From Pseudohongiella sp. (lineage in GTDB: Bacteria; Pseudomonadota; Gammaproteobacteria; Pseudomonadales; Pseudohongiellaceae), in contig NZ_DRFV01000001.1 of assembly GCF_011050365.1 (NCBI RefSeq), forward strand, positions 124,001 through 188,000: a DNA stretch of 64,000 bases, given 5' to 3'. Every line of letters starts with the position of its first letter. Within the stretch, counting starts at the first letter, position 1. Shown here one piece after another: positions 25,650 to 34,806 of the stretch. Under the pieces are notes generated by a model. That model saw nothing but the letters and a program-made list of their open reading frames with translations. It was not told where the DNA came from and did not search any database. A program made the position numbers and the translations under genes.

Positions 25650-27386
25650 TCAGGTACGGCGGATGGCGTCAACGGCGGCCAACAGTAGCTTTCTGCTGAA
25701 GGGTTTGTCCAGTGTTACAGACGGTTTCAGTGCCTGGATCGCGTTGCGTTCGCTCTCATTGAGGTTGCCGGATATCAACAGCACCGGCAGCGAAGGCCGG
25801 GTCGCCCGCACCCGGGTAGCCAACTCTACGCCGGTCATGCCGGGCATGGCCTGATCGGTCATCAGCAGGTCGATACGGTCGCCAGGGTTGGTCTCAAAGT
25901 GTTGCAGCGCATCGGCCGGTGAATTGAACTCAATGACCTGTATGTCTTCACGTTGCAGGGTCATGCGAATGGTAGCCCTGACCAGTTCTTCGTCATCAAC
26001 CACCATTACCCGGTAGGCAGCGGTTGGTGAGACTGATGGCGTGATCCCGGTCAGGCTGCCCGCTGCGTCCGTCGGTGGCGATACTGTTCTGAACTTCAGC
26101 GAGAACTCTGTACCTTGCTGCGGTGTCGAGCTCATTCGAATACTGCCGCCCAGCTGAGTGACCAGTTTATGCACGATGGCCAGTCCCAGACCGGTGCCAT
26201 CGCCCGTTTCCCGGGTGGTAAAAAAGGGTTCGAAAATCCGGTGGCGAATGGCAGGGTCAATACCTGTGCCGGTATCGCTGACCGTCAGCAATACCTGGTC
26301 TCCGGAACCCAGCAGATCCAGTCTGAACTCCAACAGCCCGCCCTGCGGTTTCATGGCCAGACAACCATTGGTGCCCAGGTTCATGAAGATCTGGTGGAGC
26401 ATGTCCGGTGTTGCCAGCACACAGACATCAGGCGCATTGAGGGTTTCCCGGATGCTGATATTGGCAGGCATGCTGCTGCGCAGCAGGGCGGCGGTTTCGT
26501 GCAGCACCGGAGTTATCGGGGTGCTGCTGGCATTGGCATCATTCTGCTGACTGAAGCTCAGGATACGTTTGACCAGTTGTGCTGCTCGCTCCGCCGAGGT
26601 GATGGCATTGTTGATGTGTTGTCGCTGGGTACTGTCGGGAGACGCCAGTTCGCGCGCTTCTTCGCTGGCCATGAGAATGGGCTGTAGCAGGTTGTTGAAG
26701 TCGTGGGCGATGCCACTGGCCATGGTGCCAAGCGCACTCAGCTTCTGTGAGTGCAGTAATTGCTCCTGCAGCTGTTCGCGCTCTTTCAGCGACTCGGCGA
26801 TGCGCTGGCGGGAGGACTCCAGTTCGATCATGGTGGATTCCAGGCTGCCCAGCAACCGCGCCGTGGTCAGCGAGCCCAGAATACAAAGAAACAGCATGGT
26901 GCCACTGACGCCAAACCAGGATTCCAGCGTGTAAACCAGGTCGCCGTACATCGGGTTGGGTGAGCGTGCCAGCACCAGCAGCGCGGCATAGACCAGCACG
27001 ATCAGTACCGCAAACGCGATGCCGACGAAGGCACCGCGATACCCAAAAAACAGCGCGGACAGCATTGGTACGGTCAGCAGCCATTCGGTGCCGGCACCCA
27101 CCGGCCCAAGGATCCAGAGCAAAAATACACCCACCGCAGACCACAGGACGAGGAACAGTCCTGCGCGCAGGTGATAGGGTAACCGTTTTGCCATGGCCAG
27201 CATGATCACCGCGATCCAGGCGATGTTGTCGATGATCAGCAGGCTCCAGATTTCAAGCTGATATGCCAGTATCACACTGGGTATATAGGCGATGCTGACC
27301 AGTGCAGCGGTCGCCCACAAAGTGGTCTGCAAGATGCGCTGGCGGATGCCAAGCATGCTGCGGCTGATGTTGATGACGGCGGACAT
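25650..27386 (-). CDS. Membrane hybrid histidine kinase with C-terminal receiver
   Basis: A 578-residue sensor. The N-terminal region has about six membrane helices (residues 20-170) without a recognised periplasmic sensor domain. A coiled stretch (residues 180-215) leads to the phospho-acceptor His228 in GIAHDFNNLL, an NtrB-like H-box. The ATPase domain carries NLGTNGCLAM, DTGTGIDPAIRHRIFEPFFTT and GDGTGLGLAIVHKL. A receiver domain follows (about residues 455-578) with the phosphorylatable Asp in LLMTDQAMPG and a conserved Lys near the end in LDKPFS. There is no output domain, so the phosphate probably passes to a separate regulator elsewhere. Genes on either side do not define the signal. 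Confidence 0.92.
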   Translation of the reverse strand: MSAVINISRSMLGIRQRILQTTLWATAALVSIAYIPSVILAYQLEIWSLLIIDNIAWIAVIMLAMAKRLPYHLRAGLFLVLWSAVGVFLLWILGPVGAGTEWLLTVPMLSALFFGYRGAFVGIAFAVLIVLVYAALLVLARSPNPMYGDLVYTLESWFGVSGTMLFLCILGSLTTARLLGSLESTMIELESSRQRIAESLKEREQLQEQLLHSQKLSALGTMASGIAHDFNNLLQPILMASEEARELASPDSTQRQHINNAITSAERAAQLVKRILSFSQQNDANASSTPITPVLHETAALLRSSMPANISIRETLNAPDVCVLATPDMLHQIFMNLGTNGCLAMKPQGGLLEFRLDLLGSGDQVLLTVSDTGTGIDPAIRHRIFEPFFTTRETGDGTGLGLAIVHKLVTQLGGSIRMSSTPQQGTEFSLKFRTVSPPTDAAGSLTGITPSVSPTAAYRVMVVDDEELVRATIRMTLQREDIQVIEFNSPADALQHFETNPGDRIDLLMTDQAMPGMTGVELATRVRATRPSLPVLLISGNLNESERNAIQALKPSVTLDKPFSRKLLLAAVDAIRRT

Positions 27387-27404
27387 AGGGTTCCGGTGTA
27401 AGGC

Positions 27405-27944
27405 TTACCAGCGTTCAGGGCGTAACAGGCGACGCATATCGGGCGTATAGGGCACGGCGTAGTCATGCGACGCAAGAATGATGCTATCACGGGTTCGGAT
27501 CAGGCGGGCAGTAACATAGATATTGCGCTCGGCAATGGCATAGGTGCCCACCAGCACCACATCGGCGTTGTGCTCGGCACTGATATCCGACAGGGTGCGG
27601 GACAGCAGGAATTCACCCTGATTCTGATCCACATAGACATTATTGCGCAATAGTAATTCAACGAACTGATACCCCTCAGCCGCAAATGCCGACACCAGCT
27701 GTTGCGAGGCAATGCGGCCAAAGGAGGATGACAGCGACAGGTTGTCGATGTTGGCAAAACTGGCAGCCAGCATTCTGGACGAAGGGTCAAGCTGGTCACC
27801 GGCAATACCAATAAGGCCCTGAGCTGCCTGGTGGTTGTTGGTAATGACCGGGTTGCCCAGGGTCCGGGCGACAGTTTTGCAACCACTGATGCCGGCGACG
27901 GATAGCAGTAACACGAGGATAAACAGGGGATGTTGGCGCGTCAT
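27405..27944 (-). CDS. FlgO-like outer-membrane lipoprotein
   Basis: About 179 residues with a lipoprotein signal (LVLLLSVAGISGC). The body matches the FlgO domain: SSFGRIASQQLVSAFAAEGYQFVELLLRNNVY, split here by a few variable residues, then GEFLLSRTLSDISAEHNADVVLVGTY. FlgO in Vibrio is an outer-membrane lipoprotein linked to flagellar function, but related proteins occur outside flagellar loci. No flagellar gene is near, so a different envelope role is likely. The ATG at 27944 has GGGAG 8 nt upstream. The next lipoprotein gene upstream ends 4 bp away, so the two form an operon; the downstream kinase starts 18 bp later and may join it. Confidence 0.8.
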   Translation of the reverse strand: MTRQHPLFILVLLLSVAGISGCKTVARTLGNPVITNNHQAAQGLIGIAGDQLDPSSRMLAASFANIDNLSLSSSFGRIASQQLVSAFAAEGYQFVELLLRNNVYVDQNQGEFLLSRTLSDISAEHNADVVLVGTYAIAERNIYVTARLIRTRDSIILASHDYAVPYTPDMRRLLRPERW

Positions 27945-27948
27945 GGCA

Positions 27949-28617
27949 TCAACTCCCGACCACAGTAAAGGTTTTGCCCCGGGACTGATAGTTGACCAGA
28001 TCGGCATCGCGGACGTAATAAATACGGGCGTCGGACCTCAGCAACTGATCACCGTTGTGCAAGGTGGTCGTGACGATCACCTCCGACATTGTCGCCCGGG
28101 TATCACGCCATAGATCATTGAGCACATCCAGGCCCAGGGCGAGGGGTACGATGGCGAGACTGTTGTCCTCCCAGTTGGGCACATTGCCGGCGATGGCGGC
28201 GATAGCGAAGGCGGCCGAGAAGAAACCCGGGCGCGGGCGCAGGCTGCGTCCGTTATCGTGACTGACCACCATAATGTCGTAATCGAGCTGCAGTGCCGCA
28301 GTGCCCGGATTCAGCATGACGTTGGCGCCGCTGGCCACCAGTTGCGCTGACAGTAGTCGATGATAGGCCTGCTCAAAGGGACTGTCGGTAGTATCCGTCT
28401 GTGCTATGTAAAGCATGGGCGGAGACTCAAATGCCGCGCTGATCAACGCGGCTTCGTTGGCGGCCATCAGATTCCAGTGTGCCGCCGAGCGCGCCACGGA
28501 TTGTTCGACCCCGGCAAACGTGACCGCGCGCGGGAATGCCTGATACCGGTTGTTGCAGGCGCCCAGTGCGCAGGTCGCCAGCAGGGCCAGGCAGAGTAAC
28601 TGTGTGTTACGTGTCAT
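27949..28617 (-). CDS. Lipoprotein of unknown function, partner of FlgO-like protein
   Basis: A 222-residue predicted lipoprotein (signal LLCLALLATCALGAC). I do not recognise the family. The mature part begins with a conserved-looking core PMLYIAQTDTTDSPFEQAYHRLL, written with the variable flanks left out, and contains a glycine/alanine-rich hydrophobic stretch FFSAAFAIAAIAGN at mid-length. Its last third is rich in beta-prone residues. It is the first gene of a minus-strand operon (4-bp gap to the FlgO-like gene), suggesting that the two lipoproteins form an outer-membrane complex. Its start region faces a divergent gene 164 bp away. Confidence 0.75.
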   Translation of the reverse strand: MTRNTQLLCLALLATCALGACNNRYQAFPRAVTFAGVEQSVARSAAHWNLMAANEAALISAAFESPPMLYIAQTDTTDSPFEQAYHRLLSAQLVASGANVMLNPGTAALQLDYDIMVVSHDNGRSLRPRPGFFSAAFAIAAIAGNVPNWEDNSLAIVPLALGLDVLNDLWRDTRATMSEVIVTTTLHNGDQLLRSDARIYYVRDADLVNYQSRGKTFTVVGS

Positions 28618-28781
28618 TAAGGATCCCGATAGGCAATCATTGTCGGTTCGCGGCTGTTTACACGCGCCAGTTTAATAGCATATCGACACCCGGGCATAAT
28701 ACCTTAGTCCTGGCGTGATCAAATATGCCACTGGCGCCAGTCGTGAGACCTGATATAGTCAATAATAAAAACGGGTGTTAG

Positions 28782-29999
28782 ATGAATCTGATCCTTTATG
28801 CCATCCCCGCATTCATGCTGTTGCTGCTGTTGGAGCTGGCGCTGGATTTCCGACGCAAGACCGGCTACTACCGGCTGAATGATGCTATCGCATCGCTGAG
28901 TACCGGCATGCTCAGCCAGACCATGGGCTTTGCCACGCGCTTCATGGGGTTTCTGGCCTATGCCACCTTATGGGCGGTGTTGCCGCACGGCGAGCTGACC
29001 ATGACCCCCTGGTTGTGGCTGTTGGCTTTCGTGTTCTACGATTTTTGTTACTACTGGAGCCACCGCTGTCAGCATACAATTAATGTGCTGTGGGGCATTC
29101 ACGTGGTGCATCATCAAAGTGAAGAATACAACCTGACCACTGCGTTGCGTCAGCCATTCAATGGTTTTTTCATCGGTTCGGTATTCTACCTGCCCATGCT
29201 GTTTGCCGGGTTTCCGCCGGCAGTGGTGGTAACCGTTGGGTCACTGAACCTGATCTATCAGTACTGGGTGCACACCCGGTTCATCAAAACCCTGGGCTGG
29301 GTGGAACAGGTGCTGGTGACGCCGATGAACCATCGTGTGCACCATGCCATCAATGACCCGTATATCGACAGGAATTTTGGTGGCGTGTTTATTCTCTGGG
29401 ATCGCCTGTTTGGCACCTACCAGAAAGAGCTGGACGAGGAGCCTTGTGTCTATGGCGTACGCAAACCTCTGCAAAGCTGGAACCCGTTTTACGCCAATAT
29501 GCACGTGCACTGGCAGTTGCTACAGGATTGCTGGCATGCAGAGCGCTGGCGCGACAAGTTGCGCCTGTGGTTCATGCCCACAGGCTGGCGGCCGGCCGAT
29601 GTTGAGGCGCGTTATCCGCTGGCACGCTGCCTGCCCGATAACCAGCAAAAGTATGACTTGCGACCGCCGTTGCCGCTGGCGCTCACGGTGCTGGCGCTGC
29701 ACATTCTGCTGATGGGATTCACCGTCTGGTTCTTGCTTAACGTCACCATGCCCGGCTTTGGTCTGGCGTTGGCGCACTTCATTCCCCTGGGCGGCGGGCT
29801 TTGGCTCAACAGTCGTCTGCTGGAGCAAAAGCCCGGTGCAGCCTGGCAGGCCATGCTGTTCTGGGCCAGCTGTGCGGTCTTGCCCTGGGTGGTGAGCGGG
29901 TGGCTGTTGCCGGTTCAGCTATCCTCCATCCTGCTGTTGCTGCCGGCGGTGCTGATACCGCTGGCCTCTGGTCGTCGGTTGCTCAGCCAGACAGTTTGA
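28782..29999 (+). CDS. Sterol desaturase/fatty acid hydroxylase family protein
   Basis: A 405-residue integral membrane di-iron enzyme. The histidine clusters that bind iron are visible: HRCQH in YYWSHRCQHTINVLW, HVVHH in GIHVVHHQSEEYN and HRVHH in TPMNHRVHHAINDP. Spacing of the clusters resembles alkylglycerol monooxygenase-like bacterial proteins. The C-terminal third adds three or four helices. It probably acts on a lipid in the inner membrane. The last 85 bp overlap the 3' end of the convergent phosphorylase gene. The ribosome site is weak. The precise substrate is unknown. Confidence 0.88.
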   Translation: MNLILYAIPAFMLLLLLELALDFRRKTGYYRLNDAIASLSTGMLSQTMGFATRFMGFLAYATLWAVLPHGELTMTPWLWLLAFVFYDFCYYWSHRCQHTINVLWGIHVVHHQSEEYNLTTALRQPFNGFFIGSVFYLPMLFAGFPPAVVVTVGSLNLIYQYWVHTRFIKTLGWVEQVLVTPMNHRVHHAINDPYIDRNFGGVFILWDRLFGTYQKELDEEPCVYGVRKPLQSWNPFYANMHVHWQLLQDCWHAERWRDKLRLWFMPTGWRPADVEARYPLARCLPDNQQKYDLRPPLPLALTVLALHILLMGFTVWFLLNVTMPGFGLALAHFIPLGGGLWLNSRLLEQKPGAAWQAMLFWASCAVLPWVVSGWLLPVQLSSILLLLPAVLIPLASGRRLLSQTV

Positions 30000-31717
30000 T
30001 ACGGAGCCAGTACAATTTCGCTGGTTTCCAGCGCAATGTGCTTGCCGCTGACCAGGTCATACCAGTCTTCGGTGTCGATCAGATTGATGTCCGACAACGG
30101 GATGTGATGGGTTTGCAACGAGATATTGTTGAGCGCAAAGATGCTTTGCTCGCGATTAATGCTCTGGCGCCAGAAAGCAAAAATACCATCGCCCAGGTGC
30201 AGGGTAAATTGCGTCGCATTGGGGTGAAATGCCGGTTGTCGTTGCCGGATGGCAATCAGTGATTTCAGGGCAGACAGGACCTGAGCCTGGTGTGTGCCGG
30301 CATCGCCGAGCAGGGATTTTAGCTCAGTCGGCGACCACTGATGGCGATTGATATGACGATTGTGCCCGCTCTGCGCCAGGCGTTGTTCATCGTTGCCGGT
30401 ACCCAGGAAACTGTGGATATAAAACGCGGGTACACCTTCCAGTGCCAGTAAAATCGCATGTGCACAAATAAACCGCTGTAGTTGCCAGGTGTCCGGCTGG
30501 CCCGACTGATCTTCCAGCGTGCACGACAGCGCATCCCACAAGCTGATATTGATTTCGTAGGGGCGTCGCTCCAGCGCCGACGTTGCACGCCAGGATATAC
30601 GGCCGCCGGAACGCTCCATACCCGCCAGCAGGGACTCGATTTCATGGTCACTGAGCAGGCCCTCTGCCGGTCGCAAGCCAATACCGTCATGGGAGGCAAT
30701 AAAATTGAAGTAGAACGTGCCCAGCTGTGCCGGTGGCATGCTCATTAACCAGTTCTTCAGGTGCCGGCAGTTGCCATTGAGCAGGGTGAACAGCAGCAGC
30801 GGCGGCAGGGAGAAATTATAAATACTGTGGGCTTCGTTGGCGTTGCCAAAGTAGCTCAGATTTTCCCGTTTTGGTATGTTGGTTTCAGTAATGATCAGCG
30901 CTTCGGGGTCGGCATGTTCGATCAGTGCGCGCAGCAGGCGAACGATCTCATGGGTCTGTAGCAGGTTCAGGCAATTGGTGCCGGGCTCTTTCCAGATAAA
31001 GGCGACGGCATCCAGGCGGAACACCCGGATCCGGTGGTCCAGATACAGACGGATGATACGAACAAACTCCAGCAGGACATCCGGGTTGCGAAAATCAAAA
31101 TCGACCTGGTCGTGGCCGAAAGTGCACCATACGTGCCTGACGCCACCGGCGGTGACCACCGGTCGCAGCAGCTCGCTGGTCCGCGGTCGGGTGACGGCGC
31201 TCAGATCCAGCGTCGGGTCGGCCGTGTAAAAATAGTTTTTGCCCGGCGCTTCGTCGTCGATGAACTGCTGGAACCAGGAATGCGACGATGAGCAATGATT
31301 GATCACCAGGTCCGCCATGAGTTTGAAGTCGACCGACAATGCTTCAATGTCCTGCCAGTCTCCCAGCGCAGGATGCACGGTGTCGTAATCACTGACGGCA
31401 AAACCATCGTCCGAACTCCACGGAAAAAACGGCAATACATGTACGCCGGTAATGGAACCCTTTAAATGCTGATGCAGGAATGTCTGCAGAGTCTGTAAGG
31501 GTTTATCACCGGCGTCCGCCTTGATGCTGTCGCCGTAAGTAATCAGATACACATCGTTCTGGTCCCAGGCCTGTTGTTGCCTGCCAGCGTGGACCTGACC
31601 CGGGTCCAGGCCCATGGTCGCCATCAGGTCTGAGGCCAACTGTTGTGATTCGTCGCTGTTCAGCGCCGGATAGATGTGCTGCAAATGATTGCTAACACGG
31701 GTGTTCAGATCTGCCAT
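29915..31717 (-). CDS. GH13 sugar phosphorylase, probably glucosylglycerate phosphorylase
   Basis: A 600-residue cytoplasmic enzyme of the sucrose-phosphorylase-like GH13_18 group. Visible catalytic elements are HVLPFFPWSSDDGFAVSDY, ADLVINHCS, nucleophile Asp236 in FRLDAVAF, acid/base Glu278 in IITETN and FIASHDGIG. Members reversibly split alpha-glucosides with phosphate to give glucose-1-phosphate. Its substrate is called from context: it directly follows gpgS (stop and start separated by 2 bp), a glucosyl-phosphoglycerate phosphatase gene and glycerate kinase, so glucosylglycerate is the natural target, giving glucose-1-phosphate and glycerate. The ATG at 31717 has AGGT 5 nt upstream. Its 3' end overlaps the convergent sterol-desaturase gene by 85 bp. 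Sucrose is the main alternative. Confidence 0.85.
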   Translation of the reverse strand: MADLNTRVSNHLQHIYPALNSDESQQLASDLMATMGLDPGQVHAGRQQQAWDQNDVYLITYGDSIKADAGDKPLQTLQTFLHQHLKGSITGVHVLPFFPWSSDDGFAVSDYDTVHPALGDWQDIEALSVDFKLMADLVINHCSSSHSWFQQFIDDEAPGKNYFYTADPTLDLSAVTRPRTSELLRPVVTAGGVRHVWCTFGHDQVDFDFRNPDVLLEFVRIIRLYLDHRIRVFRLDAVAFIWKEPGTNCLNLLQTHEIVRLLRALIEHADPEALIITETNIPKRENLSYFGNANEAHSIYNFSLPPLLLFTLLNGNCRHLKNWLMSMPPAQLGTFYFNFIASHDGIGLRPAEGLLSDHEIESLLAGMERSGGRISWRATSALERRPYEINISLWDALSCTLEDQSGQPDTWQLQRFICAHAILLALEGVPAFYIHSFLGTGNDEQRLAQSGHNRHINRHQWSPTELKSLLGDAGTHQAQVLSALKSLIAIRQRQPAFHPNATQFTLHLGDGIFAFWRQSINREQSIFALNNISLQTHHIPLSDINLIDTEDWYDLVSGKHIALETSEIVLAPYQTVWLSNRRPEASGISTAGSNSRMEDS

Positions 31718-31719
31718 GA

Positions 31720-32952
31720 TCAACCTGCCTGGTTCATGAATTCCCGGGTGTCGGCCTCGACCGCTTCTTTCAATTCTTCCAGAATGTTCGGCTGCGCACT
31801 GCGCACCCGATTCCAGCTCGGTATGAAAGGCGTTTCCATGGGGTTGTCGAGAAAGTACTCCCCCGCGGCCTTGATGTTGCGGGCAAACAGTTCAACGGCC
31901 TGCTCTTCCTTGTGAATATCCAGCGTCAGGCCGTTGATCAGGGCGTCGTTGCGATAGGTCTCAACAAAATCCAGCGCGATACGAAAATAGCTGGCTTTGA
32001 GGGTGCGGAAGGTTTCGCTCGACAACACCACGCCGTTGGTCGCCAGTTTGCGGAAAATCGCCTTGGCGATGTCGATGGACATTTTGGACAGGCCGGCCTC
32101 GGCGTTGTCGGCCGACAGATCCTGGTGTTTGTGATCGTAATTGTCAGCAATGTCGACCTGGCACAAACGGTTGGTGGCATTGTTGCGATACATCTCGGAC
32201 AGGATGCCGATCTCCAGTCCCCAGTCGCTGGGGATACGCAGGTCGTTGACGGCTTCAGTGCGGAAGGAGAACTCACCGGCTAACGGGTAGCGGAAGCTGT
32301 CCAGGTAATCCAGGTAATCGCTGGGCGGTAATACCTTTTTCAGCGCCCGCAACAATGGCGTCACCATCAGGCGACAGACACGGCCGTTGATTTTGCCGTC
32401 AGCGACGCGGGCATAGTAGCCTTTGCAGAATTGATAATTGAAACCGGGGTTGGCCACCGGATAGATCAATCGTGCCAGCAGTTCGCGTTTGTAGGTCAGA
32501 ATATCGCAGTCGTGCAGGGCTATGGCCTGGCTTTTGCGTGATGCCAGAGTATAACCCAGGCAATACCAGACGTTGCGGCCTTTGCCAGCCTCCGTGGGCG
32601 CCAGTCCCATGCTCTGCAGGCGTTGGTCAATGGCGCGCAGGCGGGGCCCGTCATTCCACAGAATACGGTGGTGCTGCGGTAATGCGGAGAAAAACTCCCG
32701 GGCATGGCGATATTCGGTCTCATCAGCGCGGTCGAGGCCGATCACGATCTGGCTCAGATAAGGTACCTGTGCTAACTCTTTGATGATGTTGGGCAGCGCC
32801 GGACCTTGCAGCTCCGAAAACAGTGAGGGCAGAATCAGCGTCATCGGCCGCATTTTGGAAAACACTTCCAGCTCGTATTCCAGTTCGGCCAGCGGGCGGT
32901 TACTCAGGTTGTGCAGTGTGGTGATAACGCCGTTCTGGTGGAAATCTCCCAT
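31720..32952 (-). CDS. gpgS: Glucosyl-3-phosphoglycerate synthase
   Basis: A 410-residue retaining glycosyltransferase of family GT81. It joins glucose from an NDP-sugar to 3-phosphoglycerate, the first step to the compatible solute glucosylglycerate. Family marks: the opening MGDFHQNGVITTLHNL, the metal/nucleotide motif HDCDI (residues 147-151), and FRYPLAGEFSF. Length and start fit known GpgS proteins. The ATG at 32952 is preferred to 32979 for this match and the AGAGGA 7 nt upstream. It is 58 bp after the phosphatase gene and 2 bp before the phosphorylase. A mannosyl-phosphoglycerate synthase is the alternative but those belong to a different family. Confidence 0.9.
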   Translation of the reverse strand: MGDFHQNGVITTLHNLSNRPLAELEYELEVFSKMRPMTLILPSLFSELQGPALPNIIKELAQVPYLSQIVIGLDRADETEYRHAREFFSALPQHHRILWNDGPRLRAIDQRLQSMGLAPTEAGKGRNVWYCLGYTLASRKSQAIALHDCDILTYKRELLARLIYPVANPGFNYQFCKGYYARVADGKINGRVCRLMVTPLLRALKKVLPPSDYLDYLDSFRYPLAGEFSFRTEAVNDLRIPSDWGLEIGILSEMYRNNATNRLCQVDIADNYDHKHQDLSADNAEAGLSKMSIDIAKAIFRKLATNGVVLSSETFRTLKASYFRIALDFVETYRNDALINGLTLDIHKEEQAVELFARNIKAAGEYFLDNPMETPFIPSWNRVRSAQPNILEELKEAVEADTREFMNQAG

Positions 32953-33010
32953 GCCTGTATCCTCTTGTCTGATTGTCACTCAAAGTGAGATCTATGTTAC
33001 CGGGTGTTGT

Positions 33011-33871
33011 TCAAAGCGTTTTAAGCAGGCCGTTGATGCTGTTGGCCCACCCCGCGGGTCCGGTCTCATCGCTGATGATTACGGGTTTGGTGGTGCATAG
33101 TTCGGGTAGCGCGTGAGCTGGTGAGCGGATCAGGACCGGGAAGTCCGCCGCCTGCAACATGGCGATGTCATTATCACCATCACCCAGCGCGATGGACACA
33201 ACGTTATTGCCGTCGCGGCCATACACGGCCTGAACAGCCGTCAGCGCCTTGCCCTTGTCAGTGTTGCCCAACACGTGCAGGAAACGTCCGCCGCGCAGGG
33301 TGGACAGCCCTTTTTGGGCCAGCGCCTCGCGGAACCGTTCCAGCGCGGCATCACTGTCCTGCCAGATCAGGGGTTCGCTGAATTGTCGGTTCTGTGCCCG
33401 CCGCGCGGCGGTCATGTTCAGGCCGGTGGCGGCGCAGATGTCCCCCAGGCTGGAGTCGCTCAGGGCGGTCATGCGGTAGCCGGGCTTGATATCGGCCAGG
33501 CGCTCGCGAATGTCCTCGTAGCCCAGTCCTGCCACGACCTGCCAATACACGCCATGCGATGTGCCGCCCGGTGGCGCGCTGCGGAAGCGACGCTTGGGGT
33601 AGTAGGTGGCAGAGCCGTTCTCCACAATGAAGGGGTCAGACAGGCCCAGCTTTTCGCTGAGCGCTTCGCATTCGGCCAGGGTTTTACTGGTGTTGAAAAT
33701 CAGGGGGATTCGCTGCTTCTGCAATTTGCGTATGGTCGCCATGGCCGGCTCGGCGGAATAGCTGAAATGGTCCAGCAGGGTGCCGTCCAGGTCAGTCACA
33801 ACGATGACTTTGCGCTCATCAGGGCGCTGTGTGTCGAGTGGCCGGGGTTTGTTGTCGTCAGTATTCGTCAT
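33011..33871 (-). CDS. HAD-type glucosyl/mannosyl-3-phosphoglycerate phosphatase
   Basis: A 286-residue HAD-IIB hydrolase. Motif I is VVTDLDGTLLD (nucleophile Asp27 and Asp29), motif II is FNTSKTL, and motif IV is ALGDGDNDIAML. Its length and pattern are those of mannosyl-3-phosphoglycerate phosphatases, which also act on the glucosyl compound. With gpgS next to it, the natural reaction is removal of phosphate from glucosyl-3-phosphoglycerate to give glucosylglycerate. The ATG at 33871 is given here. However, a GGAG followed 5 nt later by an in-frame TTG (33883-33881), which overlaps the stop of the upstream kinase gene, may be the true start. That would add four residues. Confidence 0.88.
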   Translation of the reverse strand: MTNTDDNKPRPLDTQRPDERKVIVVTDLDGTLLDHFSYSAEPAMATIRKLQKQRIPLIFNTSKTLAECEALSEKLGLSDPFIVENGSATYYPKRRFRSAPPGGTSHGVYWQVVAGLGYEDIRERLADIKPGYRMTALSDSSLGDICAATGLNMTAARRAQNRQFSEPLIWQDSDAALERFREALAQKGLSTLRGGRFLHVLGNTDKGKALTAVQAVYGRDGNNVVSIALGDGDNDIAMLQAADFPVLIRSPAHALPELCTTKPVIISDETGPAGWANSINGLLKTL

Positions 33872-33879
33872 GGTAGTTG

Positions 33880-34806
33880 TCAATGTAACTCCGGTTCGCA
33901 TGGGTGTATGCGATGGTCAGTGTCCAGATACAGTACCGTATCTGCCTGGGCCGGCAGTGTCGCAATGCTATGCCGGGTCAGGCGTTCATAATGCTGGATA
34001 AACCGATGAATGGCGTCCGGTGTCATTATTTTTGCGGCGAGCTGCTGATGATCGGCCAGTTTTGCTGCCAGTTTGCTTTCCTGCAGGCTGCGCCATGCCA
34101 GCACACAATCGAAGGAGGGGGCCTTCAGCATGATCAGATAATCAATGTCAGCGAACAAATCCTGGTAGTCGGCAGCCAGGCAGTGATTAACATATCGGCG
34201 CCAGCGACCGTCACTGTCCTCATTCAGTTCCAGTGGGTTAACGGGTGCTGTCAGCTCGGCCTCCGGCTGTGGTTGTACGCCAATGCACCAGCCTTCCAGG
34301 ATGATGATGTCGCGCGGCGCCCGGACGCGCCCGCAGTCAGCCTCGGCGATACAGTCATCGTTGGCCTTGTCGAAGCCGGGCAGAACGACATCGTCGTTGC
34401 CCTGGCGCAGCCGCTGCAGTGTATCCAGCGCCAGAGCGACATCGTGAGTGCCCGGCACGCCACGGGTCACCAGCAGCGGATGCACGGTTTGGCCCAGGTG
34501 CTGCCGGCTCGCGTGGCTGAGGTAGAAATCGTCCAGCGACACAACGGTGGTTTTCAGGTGGAATTTGTTTTCCAGCATCAGGGCAATTGCTTTGGCCAGT
34601 GTTGATTTACCAGTACCCTGTGCACCGTTTATGCCAACCACCAGTGGTCGTTGCTGCCGGGCGTGTAATCCGGCGATGTTGATAGCCAATGGTGTGACAT
34701 GGCGCACGGTGTCTTCAAGCCACTGCGGTGGCAGCATGTCAGTGTCCGCCAGGTCCTGCCAGAGACTGAGGACGCGATCGCCCGGCGTGTCACGTGATAC
34801 TGGCAT
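33880..34806 (-). CDS. P-loop D-glycerate kinase
   Basis: A 308-residue P-loop kinase with the Walker A VGINGAQGTGKSTLAKAI (residues 58-75), then SLDDFYLSH and a Walker B-like IIILEGWCIG. These match the GLYK (plant/fungal type) D-glycerate 3-kinase family. It would convert the glycerate released by glucosylglycerate phosphorolysis to 3-phosphoglycerate, the substrate of GpgS. The ATG at 34806 is preferred to 34860 because AGGAC precedes it by 8 nt. It is the first gene of the four-gene solute operon. Family identity is strong; the exact phosphate position (2 or 3) is inferred from family. Confidence 0.88.
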   Translation of the reverse strand: MPVSRDTPGDRVLSLWQDLADTDMLPPQWLEDTVRHVTPLAINIAGLHARQQRPLVVGINGAQGTGKSTLAKAIALMLENKFHLKTTVVSLDDFYLSHASRQHLGQTVHPLLVTRGVPGTHDVALALDTLQRLRQGNDDVVLPGFDKANDDCIAEADCGRVRAPRDIIILEGWCIGVQPQPEAELTAPVNPLELNEDSDGRWRRYVNHCLAADYQDLFADIDYLIMLKAPSFDCVLAWRSLQESKLAAKLADHQQLAAKIMTPDAIHRFIQHYERLTRHSIATLPAQADTVLYLDTDHRIHPCEPELH

